Assembly (NCBI GenBank): GCA_048939595.1
Contig: JBHLPI010000009.1
Location: 1-42,800, forward strand
Source: Hermodarchaeum sp048939595
Lineage (GTDB): Archaea > Asgardarchaeota > Hermodarchaeia > Hermodarchaeales > Hermodarchaeaceae
Length of the DNA: 42,800 nucleotides
Direction: 5' to 3'
How positions within the stretch are numbered: position 1 is the first letter of the stretch; each line of letters opens with the position of its first letter. Positions 16,397 through 24,918 of the stretch are shown one piece after another. Below the pieces are notes generated by a model. That model made no database searches and was not told the origin of the DNA. It was given only the letters and a program-made list of their open reading frames with translations. Both the position numbers and the translations under genes were made by a program.

Positions 16397-17692
16397 TTAT
16401 TTTCTTCCATAAACAGCGATTTTATTCGCCTCATGAAAGATATGAATTTTCGCCGACGAATTGGATTGCAACCATGAGTCCACAATTTTCTGGGGATTTG
16501 GGGCATAATAAATATGGGCGGTTTCAACCTGGTTTTTATTAAGGGACGTGTATAGCCAGACACGCTTTAGTCGTTGGATTAGTTCGCCGAATTTCCAACT
16601 CTTATGGGTGTAGAGGCGATAATGGTCTCGAATTTTAGCCATCATTTCCGGGAGCGGCATAATCAGATAATCATAGAAGAATTCGCGGGCTTTAGGGGTT
16701 GGAGCTATACCCTTCGGACATTCAGCTAAGAGCAAAATTTCGCCATTGTCTTGTACGGCATTCTTTGTCAGTTCTAACCCCCGTTGAGCATTGTAAAGAC
16801 TTTCATCTTGCGGATTTCCTCCGGGGGTGACGATAATGTGGTCTGTTACTGGAACGGTGAAGGAAGCAGTTTTATCGATGACTTGGAATCCTTCGCTGGT
16901 GACTGGTTGCATCTCGCCGCTTTGCGACCAAATGATATAGGGGCCACTGGTCACCATCGCCAACAGAAATACTGGACGATTTGCCAGAATCATGTTCATC
17001 CCCTCCAGCATATCCTCAGCCACAGGGTTATTTCGACGGTTTAAATCTGGATGAAACGGATGGCGACCAAAGGTTGACTCAGGGTCTAAGGCTAGACTAT
17101 GATTCGCTTCTATCGTATTGAAGTCGCAGATTCCTGGAAGGAAGTTTTTGAGAACATTGGAGTAGCCAGCGAAGTAATGGTTTTTCATATCCGCGGCAAC
17201 GACAAAGGCATCCATTTTTAGCACTTTTTCGTTGACCCGAACCTCCGTTCCACGGCTTGTAGTTCCTACAAGCTTACACTGGGATTTAAGTGCATCATGA
17301 ACAATAATTTGGAAGGGATCAAGGTTATTTGCCTTACAGCTCTTCTCAATTGCTTGGGTTATCTCTTGATTTCGTACACTATTCGGCTCATGTGAACCAG
17401 TACTAATCATAAAAGTCAACTGCTTAGCTGGTTCAAGATGGGAAGATAGCTCTTCTAAGATAATTTCATGAGGTTCTGCACGGGTTCCATCTTCGACAAG
17501 GACACAGACATGACGGTTCTCAATTGTTTCTTTTAAACTGCGACCTACTGGATTTTCAAGGGCTTTTTGAAGGGTTCCCGCGATGTCTGTGGAGGCTTGC
17601 TGTTTTCGTGGTTGAATAATTTCTCCGATATTGTTTTCAGGAATAGTCAGATGGACATGGTCGTTTCCATAACGCAATTGAAGCTCTGTCAT
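16397..17692 (-). CDS. LarA-family nickel-pincer racemase/epimerase
   Basis: A 431-aa member of the lactate racemase (LarA, DUF2088) family, which inverts 2-hydroxy acids using a nickel-pincer nucleotide bound to a lysine. Expected residues are present at family-like spacing: D68/R71 in EDGTRAEP, H101 in STGSHEP, H172, K182 in GYSNVLKNFLPGI, and H198 in ANHS. No LarB, LarC or LarE cofactor gene is in the window. It lies 6 nt downstream of an FGGY kinase gene, so the pair is an operon. LarA relatives also act on other 2-hydroxy acids, including sugar acids, and the kinase partner points that way; the substrate is inferred only. Confidence 0.85.
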   Translation of the reverse strand: MTELQLRYGNDHVHLTIPENNIGEIIQPRKQQASTDIAGTLQKALENPVGRSLKETIENRHVCVLVEDGTRAEPHEIILEELSSHLEPAKQLTFMISTGSHEPNSVRNQEITQAIEKSCKANNLDPFQIIVHDALKSQCKLVGTTSRGTEVRVNEKVLKMDAFVVAADMKNHYFAGYSNVLKNFLPGICDFNTIEANHSLALDPESTFGRHPFHPDLNRRNNPVAEDMLEGMNMILANRPVFLLAMVTSGPYIIWSQSGEMQPVTSEGFQVIDKTASFTVPVTDHIIVTPGGNPQDESLYNAQRGLELTKNAVQDNGEILLLAECPKGIAPTPKAREFFYDYLIMPLPEMMAKIRDHYRLYTHKSWKFGELIQRLKRVWLYTSLNKNQVETAHIYYAPNPQKIVDSWLQSNSSAKIHIFHEANKIAVYGRK

Positions 17693-17698
17693 TAATGT

Positions 17699-19246
17699 TC
17701 AGTGGTCAAGGGTGCTCAGTTGTGAAAAAACCTTTGCCTTCTCTAATGCCTGATAGGCATCAGTATGAATAGTATACAGTGAATTATATCGGTCAGTCAA
17801 CTCTTTAGAGGGGCTATACTGTTCACCTATCGAAACCATTGCTTCTGCTGCTTGGCTTACTTCGCGATATACTCCGCATCCTTTCGCGGCGAGTATGGCC
17901 GCTCCTAACGCTGTTGCTTCTTCTATTTGACTCCGTTGAACCCGAAGGTTTGTAACATCTGACTGGATTTGATTCCATAATGCACTCCTTGTAGCCCCAC
18001 CAGTAAGTCGAAGTTCCTTTAGGGAAATCCCGATGCTCTTCATGATTTCGAGGTTTTCTCGCACTTCATAGGCCGTTCCTTCCATTATCGCCCGAATAAT
18101 ATCTGATCTTGAATGACCTAAGGCTAGTCCCAAAATGACTCCCCGTGCCTTTGGGTTCCAATGAGGAGCGCCTGCTCCCACGAAATGGGGTAATACGACA
18201 ATTCCCCTTGCCCCTGGTGGTGACTGTTTTGCTTGTTCATCCATTAGCTCATATGCATCTGCATCAAGAAGTTTCGCAAGTCGTTTCTCTTCATATCCAA
18301 ACTGGTCACGGAACCATCGATAAATAATCCCACTTGTGAATATACTTGCTTCAATTACCCATCGATTAGGAACCGCATGACAACTACAGAGCAGACGGCG
18401 TTTGGGATCAAATCGCGGCTGGGCTTCAAATGCAAGAATAAAGGTTCCCGTTCCAATTGTAGCCTTCACACGGCCTGATTTGACTACTCCAACTCCCACT
18501 GCCCCGCACTGCTGATCACCTCCCCCAACTATAACCGGCAATCCATCAGGGAGTCCAGTGTCCTTTGCTGCCGCAGATGTGATTTCTCCGATCCTGAATC
18601 CTGAGGGATAGGTCTCTGGTAATTTCACTTTGGGAATTTCTAACGCGTCACACATTAAATTGGACCATTCCATTTGTTTGATGGCAAAAAGCATCGTTCG
18701 AGACGCGTTACTATAATCTGTGACAAACTGACCTGTTAAGCGATGAAGAATAAAATCGTGAACGAGGAGGAATTTGTACGCTTGCCGGAATATCTGTGGT
18801 TTTTCCTGTTTAAACCAAAGAATCTTGGGCGCGGAAAAATAAGGATCAATAATTAGGCCCGTTTCCGAATACACTTTTTCGGCTCCTAGCGACTCTTCGA
18901 TTAGTGTGCACTGGGCTGTTGTTCGCCGATCTTGCCATACAAGAGCCTTATGAATTGGATCACCGTGCTGATTTACTGGAACGATGGTTTCCCGTTGATT
19001 CGTAATACTTACAGCTGCAAGGTTTTTCCCTTTCTTCCCAAGTTTTTTCATTGTTGCCAGCGACGTTTTGCATGTAGTTCGCCACCAATCCTCCGCATCC
19101 TGTTCCACCCAAGCGGGCTGAGGAAAAACAGAAGAGTACTCCTGGTGAGTTTGTGCAATCAGTTGACCGGTTGCTGCATCAAACACTGCGGTCCTGGTTC
19201 CACTTGTACCAATATCTATTGCCATTACAAGTTGTTCTTCAGTCAA
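17699..19246 (-). CDS. FGGY-family carbohydrate kinase
   Basis: A 515-aa sugar kinase with two ribonuclease-H-like lobes. The N-terminal phosphate loop is AIDIGTSGTRTAVFD; ITNQRET and WQDRR follow; the ATP-binding lobe has GGGDQQCGAVGVG, TIGTGTF and LTGGATRSALW. The GGGD-x-GAVGVG form is more like xylulokinase than glycerol kinase. Substrate cannot be read from sequence; it may be a pentulose, a polyol or a sugar acid. TTG start at 19246 is given; ATG at 19225 is the alternative. It is the first gene of an operon with the LarA-family racemase and diverges from the sirtuin gene across a shared spacer. Confidence 0.9.
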   Translation of the reverse strand: MTEEQLVMAIDIGTSGTRTAVFDAATGQLIAQTHQEYSSVFPQPAWVEQDAEDWWRTTCKTSLATMKKLGKKGKNLAAVSITNQRETIVPVNQHGDPIHKALVWQDRRTTAQCTLIEESLGAEKVYSETGLIIDPYFSAPKILWFKQEKPQIFRQAYKFLLVHDFILHRLTGQFVTDYSNASRTMLFAIKQMEWSNLMCDALEIPKVKLPETYPSGFRIGEITSAAAKDTGLPDGLPVIVGGGDQQCGAVGVGVVKSGRVKATIGTGTFILAFEAQPRFDPKRRLLCSCHAVPNRWVIEASIFTSGIIYRWFRDQFGYEEKRLAKLLDADAYELMDEQAKQSPPGARGIVVLPHFVGAGAPHWNPKARGVILGLALGHSRSDIIRAIMEGTAYEVRENLEIMKSIGISLKELRLTGGATRSALWNQIQSDVTNLRVQRSQIEEATALGAAILAAKGCGVYREVSQAAEAMVSIGEQYSPSKELTDRYNSLYTIHTDAYQALEKAKVFSQLSTLDH

Positions 19247-19281
19247 ATCGAGTACACCCTGCCATACCTGTTCGATTAACC

Positions 19282-19291
19282 GTTATAATTT
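19282..19291. promoter_or_regulatory. TATA element in kinase/sirtuin divergent spacer
   Basis: GTTATAATTT lies in the 73-nt spacer. It is about 30 nt upstream of the sirtuin ATG (19320), giving a very short leader, and about 37 nt upstream of the kinase start on the other strand. Its TTATAA core is palindromic, so one element could serve both directions. Confidence 0.5.
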
Positions 19292-19319
19292 GTTTTGACC
19301 TCAAAGCACCCACAGGTTT

Positions 19320-20123
19320 ATGACACATCATGTGGCTTCTTTTTCTATTATTGGTGACCATTCTTTGTCAATTAGAGACATAGAGAAAGCAGCTCAGATG
19401 ATACTGGACTCCAAGTCTACAATCGCACTCACTGGTGCAGGGGTCTCTACAAAAAGTGGGATACCTGATTTTCGCGGCCCGGATGGTCTTTGGACCAAAG
19501 TCAATCCCGCTAACTTCGCTAGTGTTGATGGATTTCTAAGTGATCCGAAAAGTTGGTGGGAAATGGCGTTGGAGATGGCACCAACAGTTCTGAAAGCAAA
19601 ACCTAATCCCGCTCACACCACACTCGCCGAACTTGAGAGAATGGGTCTCTTAACTATAATAATCACTCAAAACGTAGACGGTCTACATCAACAGGCAGGG
19701 AATCAGCATGTTCTTGAAGTTCATGGGAGCCTCTTCAGTGGTACATGTACTGTGTGCCAGTTCAACGTGGACCGAAAATTCTTGCAAAAAGCTATGTCGA
19801 AACGGCAAATTCCTGTGATGTGTCCCACTTGTGGTGGTCTCATAAAATTAGATACTGTGTTTTTCGGCGAAGCGCTACCACAAAAAGAGTTAGCTTCTTC
19901 AATCGAGGCTGCAAGACACTGTAAATTAATGCTTGCAATTGGTTCATACCTCGTGGTGTACCCCGTGGCTTCACTTCCTACCATTGCAAAGCAAAGTGGG
20001 GCGAAACTGATTATCATTAACCAGGAACCGACTCCCTTTGATCCAGTTGCAGATCTTGTGTTTACTGCTGAAGCAGGTGAGACACTCACTGCTATTGTTA
20101 GAGTGATAAAATCCTTGCAGTGA
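19320..20123 (+). CDS. Sir2-family NAD-dependent protein deacylase
   Basis: A 267-aa sirtuin removing acyl groups from lysines with NAD. Motifs: GAG (39-41), GIPDFRG (47-53), QNVDGLH (117-123), catalytic H135 in EVHGS, zinc cysteines C143/C146 and C168/C171, and the late GS at 208-209 (family usually G-T/S-S; here AIGSYLVVYP). The N-terminal about 20 residues before the helix are an extension; an ATG at residue 27 is a shorter alternative. Likely targets in archaea include chromatin proteins and acyl-CoA synthetases. It is interesting that an acyl-CoA ligase lies at 34751, but there is no direct link. Convergent with the radical SAM gene, 5 nt apart. Confidence 0.94.
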   Translation: MTHHVASFSIIGDHSLSIRDIEKAAQMILDSKSTIALTGAGVSTKSGIPDFRGPDGLWTKVNPANFASVDGFLSDPKSWWEMALEMAPTVLKAKPNPAHTTLAELERMGLLTIIITQNVDGLHQQAGNQHVLEVHGSLFSGTCTVCQFNVDRKFLQKAMSKRQIPVMCPTCGGLIKLDTVFFGEALPQKELASSIEAARHCKLMLAIGSYLVVYPVASLPTIAKQSGAKLIIINQEPTPFDPVADLVFTAEAGETLTAIVRVIKSLQ

Positions 20124-20128
20124 AGCAG

Positions 20129-21886
20129 TTATTGGCGGAGACGGTATTGGGGTTCGTGATTTGCATACTGCAATTCCCTAGGAACATCCTCGCTTCCTGG
20201 AATGACTGGTAATAGGTTGGATTGATGAAGGTGTTGTTGTTTGAGGAACTCTGGCAGCTCCCCGCCAAAGGGGTGTTCGAAGGGTAATAGAAATCGATAG
20301 TCTTGACCAAGAATTCCTGCGATTCGTGTTAGCATCCGCTTAGATTTTCCACCATGCTTGTATTTGTAATAGCTAAGATAGAGAAATCCACCAACGAGTT
20401 TGATGAGTTGTCGATTAATCCAGGTATTTTTGATGTCTCCTAACCAGGTGTCACGCCAGTGATGAAGATTATGGTCCCAACATTCGATGAACATCTCCCA
20501 TTGCAATTCTGTGAGACGTCGGAGATTCAAGGTCTTCTCTTTGCGCAAGGCGCAATCTTCTAGTGAGACAAAGAAAAGGGGTACAAAGAACGTTTTGAAT
20601 CGTCGCATTCGATGAATGAGATCTAGGGTTAGTAAAACATCTTCTTCTGTTTCCTTGGGAAGTCCAGTTACCAAAGTGCACAAAGGTACCCAATTGGCAT
20701 CATTAAGTATTCCATAGGCTTCACAAACGATTTCGGGCCATTGACTAACATCGTAGGGGAGCGCTTTTCCTCGCATGTGCTCCTGCATTAGTCGTGGACT
20801 ACCCGTTTCGACTCCAACCTCAACAGTAACAACCGGGTCTCCTTTGTAGAGGTATCGACACTTGTCACCGATTATTTCGGGAATTTCTTGGACCATTTTT
20901 GGTTCAATGATTGCAGGCGCTAAGGATGCATGGGCGGTTTGAATATACTCAACACCGGGCTCGTTAACTACGGCTTGATAAACACTGAGAACCGCTTTGC
21001 GGTTGGGAAGAAAGCGTTCCTTTGATCCATATAAGAAAACATCATCGGTATTCAGCAGAATCATATTCGCGCCACAACTCAGATTGGCTCGGACTTCCCT
21101 GAGAATTTTCTCGATGGGAAATGTGCGTCGATATTTCATGGTGGGAGAACAGAACTGACAGCCGCGACCACATCCCCGTGAGATTTCCACAGCCCCGTAT
21201 ATCGCACCCCTTTTGATCGCGGGAATATCCTCATCTGCTGGACGCTCTGTTCTAACGATTCCCGGTAACTTTTCACCACGAATCGCCTTTTCAAATAACT
21301 CGGCTGCAATACTTTCAGATTCACCCATGACCACACAGTCGAATCCATATCGTTTCCGGAGTTTTGGATTTTTCAATTGCCAAGACCCGGCGCCACCAAG
21401 AATCCGTGGAACCTTGTACTGGCTGAGGACTGGGTTTTGAGCGAGCCGCCAAAACTCTACACCAGTTGCGGAGGTGCGTCCAAAGCCCACAAGGGACGAA
21501 TAGGTGACACTTACATAGGCCATGCCTAACGGGTCCATACTTGAGATACCCACAACTTTTGTTTTCGGTCCCATTGCATGCTTTAATTGTGAAGGGTGCA
21601 CAGTCATTACGTCATCTTCATCGAAGCCATTTTCCAAAAGTGTAGCTTCGATCTTTCGGAGACCATAAGGTGCGAATGGTGCTGAATGATCCGCGTTTGG
21701 TGGATCGGGTTTGTATCCTTGTCTCAGTAACAAAGATGGAATAAAACGACCAGGGAATCCACCCGCAAATGCTATGAAGGGGTCGGCATCCCATCCAGCC
21801 ATTTCGGCAACAGATGCTGTCAGAACAACTTTCTTGCCGCCATTTCTTCCCATCTTATCATCCCATGGAACCTTTAGGTGTATCAT
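20129..21886 (-). CDS. B12-binding-domain-like radical SAM protein
   Basis: A 585-aa radical SAM enzyme. The cluster motif is C239-x3-C243-x2-C246 in SRGCGRGCQFCSP. The first about 200 residues (KVVLTAS, VVGISSMDPLG, PRILGGAGSWQL, YGFDCVVMGE) have the order of a cobalamin-binding Rossmann domain as in B12-radical SAM proteins, but no DxHxxG signature was seen. The C-terminal 150 residues are helical and basic (KYKHGGKSKRMLTRIAG). Archaeal B12-radical SAM enzymes include tetraether ring synthases and tRNA/peptide methylthiolases; the present reaction is unknown. Promoter evidence is listed nearby. Convergent with the sirtuin. Confidence 0.85.
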   Translation of the reverse strand: MIHLKVPWDDKMGRNGGKKVVLTASVAEMAGWDADPFIAFAGGFPGRFIPSLLLRQGYKPDPPNADHSAPFAPYGLRKIEATLLENGFDEDDVMTVHPSQLKHAMGPKTKVVGISSMDPLGMAYVSVTYSSLVGFGRTSATGVEFWRLAQNPVLSQYKVPRILGGAGSWQLKNPKLRKRYGFDCVVMGESESIAAELFEKAIRGEKLPGIVRTERPADEDIPAIKRGAIYGAVEISRGCGRGCQFCSPTMKYRRTFPIEKILREVRANLSCGANMILLNTDDVFLYGSKERFLPNRKAVLSVYQAVVNEPGVEYIQTAHASLAPAIIEPKMVQEIPEIIGDKCRYLYKGDPVVTVEVGVETGSPRLMQEHMRGKALPYDVSQWPEIVCEAYGILNDANWVPLCTLVTGLPKETEEDVLLTLDLIHRMRRFKTFFVPLFFVSLEDCALRKEKTLNLRRLTELQWEMFIECWDHNLHHWRDTWLGDIKNTWINRQLIKLVGGFLYLSYYKYKHGGKSKRMLTRIAGILGQDYRFLLPFEHPFGGELPEFLKQQHLHQSNLLPVIPGSEDVPRELQYANHEPQYRLRQ

Positions 21887-21975
21887 TCCTCATTGGTTAT
21901 AGAGTGTCGGTTTAGTGTTCGGCGAGTCTGGGCTTCTTATGTGTTTCGTCGATGAGTATGTCCTAATATCTCGTA

Positions 21976-21984
21976 CTTATAAAC
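21976..21984 (-). promoter_or_regulatory. TATA box for the radical SAM gene
   Basis: The minus strand reads GTTTATAAG, about 90 nt upstream of the ATG at 21886. The transcript would start near 21952 with a leader of about 65 nt. It shows the radical SAM gene has its own promoter rather than depending on TldE/TldD upstream. Confidence 0.5.
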
Positions 21985-21999
21985 TCGCTAGGATTTTCT

Positions 22000-22014
22000 A
22001 TGAGTTAAACTCAT
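22000..22014. promoter_or_regulatory. 15-nt palindrome upstream of the TATA box
   Basis: ATGAGTT-A-AACTCAT: seven perfectly paired bases either side of one central base. It ends on the first base of the TldE stop codon and is about 16 nt upstream of the radical SAM TATA box, where an activator or repressor could bind. Regulatory use is an inference from position. Confidence 0.45.
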
Positions 22015-23387
22015 TACTGGGTTGCGGCTGTCATGGGAACATCCTTGACACGCACAAAGGGAATAAATGTCGGGGTCTCCACTTCCCACCATTGCACTTG
22101 TCGCACCGTCTTTCCTAAGGCTTCAATATTTGCAAACATCCGAAGTAAGTTATCTGTGATGCGAAGTTTCTGAATGGGTTGACCAATTTCACCCTTTTCA
22201 ATCAAGAACATTCCATCACGCGGAATTGTAGAAAAGGTTCCCTCGAGCTGACTCGTATAGCGTAAATACCAGTTTGATGTCACATAGATAGTTGGTCTGT
22301 GTGGTTCGAGGAGTTCTTCAAAGGATGCATCTCCTTCTGAAAAGACAATATTGGTATTTGCTGGTACAACAAGTTTTGAGCCCATTCCGAAGTTCACCAG
22401 TTGACAATTCCCAGTGCTCTTTGCTTTGGTCATTCGAGCCGAGGTGACGTTATGAACCATGCCTTGTAATACACCTTGTTGGAAGAGCGGGGATTTTTGT
22501 GTGGGTGTTCCCTCAAAATCAAAGGGAGCACTTCCTAGTCCATTCGAAATACGGCCATCATCCCAGATACTCAAGTTTTCTGGGGCTAGTTTTTGGCCAA
22601 TTTTATCTTTTAATGGGCTCATTCCCAACATCATAAGCAAGGGATTAGCTGTTTCCGCCAAGCTCCCTAACACCGACGCCGCAACAGTTGGATGCAAGAC
22701 AAGATCATAGACTCCAGCTTTTCCTTGTTTTCCACCAACAGCTAGCTTCGCAATCTCCCCAGATTCCTGTCCCGCTTGTGCGATATGTTTCTCTATCTCA
22801 CCCAAACTTCGACCCACTGCTACTCCTTGTCCAGAACTTTCAGGTTCCACAAAGCTTCGTAAGGTCATCCGATAAGACGATGCCGGATAATTCCCACTAA
22901 AACCTTGAGACGTTTCAAGTACGTTTTGCGTTTCATCGAAAAAGAACGATCCTGCTGTTCGTCTCGCCCCTGCTTTCTGTGCACGATTAAGGGCTTCGGT
23001 CACTATATCCGGTGCGTTGTCCGGAAAATCTCGAATTCGCTTATCATATAGTTGATCTACTTTTGTTGGTGGTTTGATTTCATCCTGTAAACCTGAGAAT
23101 AGTGGAGTGGGTTGTAAACTTCGTACAAATTTTGTCAAACGAGCTATTTCAGCATCTACAGACTTGATGGTTGGATTGTAGATTTCTGTAGTCCCAATTC
23201 GCCCCTCAATGGCAACAAACACCTCAAGAACTGTATACTTCCACTGCTTGAAAATGTCAATCTCTGAGTTGCTTATTCGCAACTGATGCTCTAACACATC
23301 ACGAGCACGAACAACGGCTTGCCCATCCTTCGAAGCGACTTTCAAAGTATGGTCAATAATTTTTTGCACAGTATCTTGGACACTCAT
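22014..23387 (-). CDS. tldE: TldE/PmbA subunit, metalloprotease complex
   Basis: A 457-aa TldD/PmbA-family protein of the TldE type, the partner that lacks the zinc site. It has the family fold (KDGQAVVRARD, TASRNVLETSQ-like region around FDETQNVLETSQGFSG, DLVLHPTVAASVLG, PLFQQGVLQGMVHN) but no HExxxH. The TldD-TldE heterodimer degrades unfolded peptides and, in bacteria, processes modified peptides such as microcins. Its start codon overlaps the TldD stop by 4 nt (ATGA), the expected translational coupling. It is the last gene of the TldD-TldE unit. Confidence 0.92.
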   Translation of the reverse strand: MSVQDTVQKIIDHTLKVASKDGQAVVRARDVLEHQLRISNSEIDIFKQWKYTVLEVFVAIEGRIGTTEIYNPTIKSVDAEIARLTKFVRSLQPTPLFSGLQDEIKPPTKVDQLYDKRIRDFPDNAPDIVTEALNRAQKAGARRTAGSFFFDETQNVLETSQGFSGNYPASSYRMTLRSFVEPESSGQGVAVGRSLGEIEKHIAQAGQESGEIAKLAVGGKQGKAGVYDLVLHPTVAASVLGSLAETANPLLMMLGMSPLKDKIGQKLAPENLSIWDDGRISNGLGSAPFDFEGTPTQKSPLFQQGVLQGMVHNVTSARMTKAKSTGNCQLVNFGMGSKLVVPANTNIVFSEGDASFEELLEPHRPTIYVTSNWYLRYTSQLEGTFSTIPRDGMFLIEKGEIGQPIQKLRITDNLLRMFANIEALGKTVRQVQWWEVETPTFIPFVRVKDVPMTAATQ

Positions 23388-24841
23388 GCTGGAGCACCTC
23401 CCAAGCGGATCTCACGTAATCTTACCGCGTCAGGACCTGCTGTCCATACAGGGATGCCTTGTCCAGGGTCTGACTTTCCACAAATTGCTTGCCATGCTGC
23501 AAATCCCTTCGAACACGCATCAACGGCGTCAAATAAACCCCGCGAAGTGATTTCCAATATCGGTCTCCGCACAAATCTATCTGTTATTTCGCCCTTCTCG
23601 ATAGTGCGCGCATATGAACCTACATACTTTGACTGAAACCGACGATCGTCAATGTTCCATTCTGTGAACGAGTGCATGTATATTCCATACTTAACGTCTT
23701 CAATTATTTCGTCAAATGTGTATTCGCCTGGGGCAATGTAGGTGTTAGCCATTCGGGGGATGGGTTCACGATCGTAATTCGTGGCTCGAGATGAACCGTT
23801 GGATTTGACACCTGCTCGTCCTGCAGATAACCGATCGTGGAGCATTTCATTGGCTATACCCTCCTTGATAAGGTATCGGGGTCGAGCTTTGACGCCTTCA
23901 TCATCATAGAGATAGAATCCCCCGCTTTTCGGTATGGTTGGATCGTCAATGACGGTCACTGCTGGAGATCCAACTCTTGTGGTTCCCACCACGATATCCA
24001 TCCAGAAGGATTCGCCTGCATTCATCCCTTCGCGACCTTGAATGCGGTCGGCTTCCGAAGGATGTCCACAATTTTCATGAGCGATGATCCCTGCAACTTC
24101 GGGACCGACAACCACATCGATGGGTTTGTCAAAGGTGATGTGTTCGGCTTTATCTGCAACTTCTTTAGCGTCCTTGCCTTCATCTATAAAGGCTTGGATG
24201 AAATCAGGGGACTCGAGCAGCTCCCATCCGCCTGTGGCTCCTCGCATTAGGGCGCGCTGTTCAGTTCCTTTTTGTCCCTGCGCTGTAAGCAATGTCATGT
24301 AACGGTTAAGGCTGTAGTCTGATTCGACTTGAGTCCCTTTGCTAGTTGCGATATATTTTTTCTGGGTCTCTAAGGCAATGACGAGAACGCGGTAAGGGAG
24401 CACTTTATCGCCAAAAGTATCTTTTAGGGCTTTGTCTGCTTCTAATATACGACCTAGCTTATCTTCTGAGGCGATGTCAGCAAAAGGCGTTTTCACGGGT
24501 ACTTCCCACTTAGTCTGAACACTGGGTTCCTCTGAAAGCAGGAGCGGGGTTTTTCGTTTTGTAGCTCGTGCGAGTTGAATAGCTTTTTTCACGGCTCTTT
24601 CGATTTCTTGTTTTTCCAACTGCGCTGTTGCTGTGAATCCGATGCCGCCATTTGCCAATGCGCGGATTCCGATTCCAGCTGTTTCAGTTGATCCTGCTGC
24701 AAGAATATCACCATTACGGGTGCTATAACCATCAACTATGTATTTGACGTAACGGAGTTCAATAAATTCGGCCCCTTGGGCAGTACCATAGTCAACACCA
24801 TGGTTTACTAATTCAAGGAATGTCATATAATCAAAAGGCAT
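23384..24841 (-). CDS. tldD: TldD catalytic subunit, metalloprotease
   Basis: A 485-aa TldD-type zinc protease. The HExxxH metal site is H255-E256-x3-H260 (AHENCGHPSEAD), with a third ligand expected from the conserved Cys in AICGKSDPGQGIPV. It pairs with TldE, encoded directly downstream with a 4-nt overlap. Family activity is degradation of small unfolded peptides inside a closed chamber. ATG start at 24841; a second in-frame ATG lies at 24826. A 77-nt spacer with a perfect hairpin separates it from the M29 aminopeptidase upstream, which probably belongs to the same peptide-breakdown group. Confidence 0.94.
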   Translation of the reverse strand: MPFDYMTFLELVNHGVDYGTAQGAEFIELRYVKYIVDGYSTRNGDILAAGSTETAGIGIRALANGGIGFTATAQLEKQEIERAVKKAIQLARATKRKTPLLLSEEPSVQTKWEVPVKTPFADIASEDKLGRILEADKALKDTFGDKVLPYRVLVIALETQKKYIATSKGTQVESDYSLNRYMTLLTAQGQKGTEQRALMRGATGGWELLESPDFIQAFIDEGKDAKEVADKAEHITFDKPIDVVVGPEVAGIIAHENCGHPSEADRIQGREGMNAGESFWMDIVVGTTRVGSPAVTVIDDPTIPKSGGFYLYDDEGVKARPRYLIKEGIANEMLHDRLSAGRAGVKSNGSSRATNYDREPIPRMANTYIAPGEYTFDEIIEDVKYGIYMHSFTEWNIDDRRFQSKYVGSYARTIEKGEITDRFVRRPILEITSRGLFDAVDACSKGFAAWQAICGKSDPGQGIPVWTAGPDAVRLREIRLGGAPA

Positions 24842-24887
24842 ATCTCGGTGGTTCCCTAAAAGGGGTACTCATCTGCCGTTTTTGCCT

Positions 24888-24910
24888 GGAAGGCTGGTTG
24901 ATTGCCTTCC
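24888..24910. repeat. Hairpin between M29 aminopeptidase and tldD
   Basis: GGAAGGC (24888-24894) and GCCTTCC (24904-24910) pair perfectly around a 9-nt loop. No T-tract follows it on the minus strand, so it is not a classical terminator; attenuation or transcript stabilisation are possible. Confidence 0.4.
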
Positions 24911-24918
24911 GTGGGTTA

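Noticed and set aside
24888..24910. Hairpin as a transcription terminator between M29 and tldD
   Set aside because: No T-tract follows on the minus strand, so I only list it as a hairpin.
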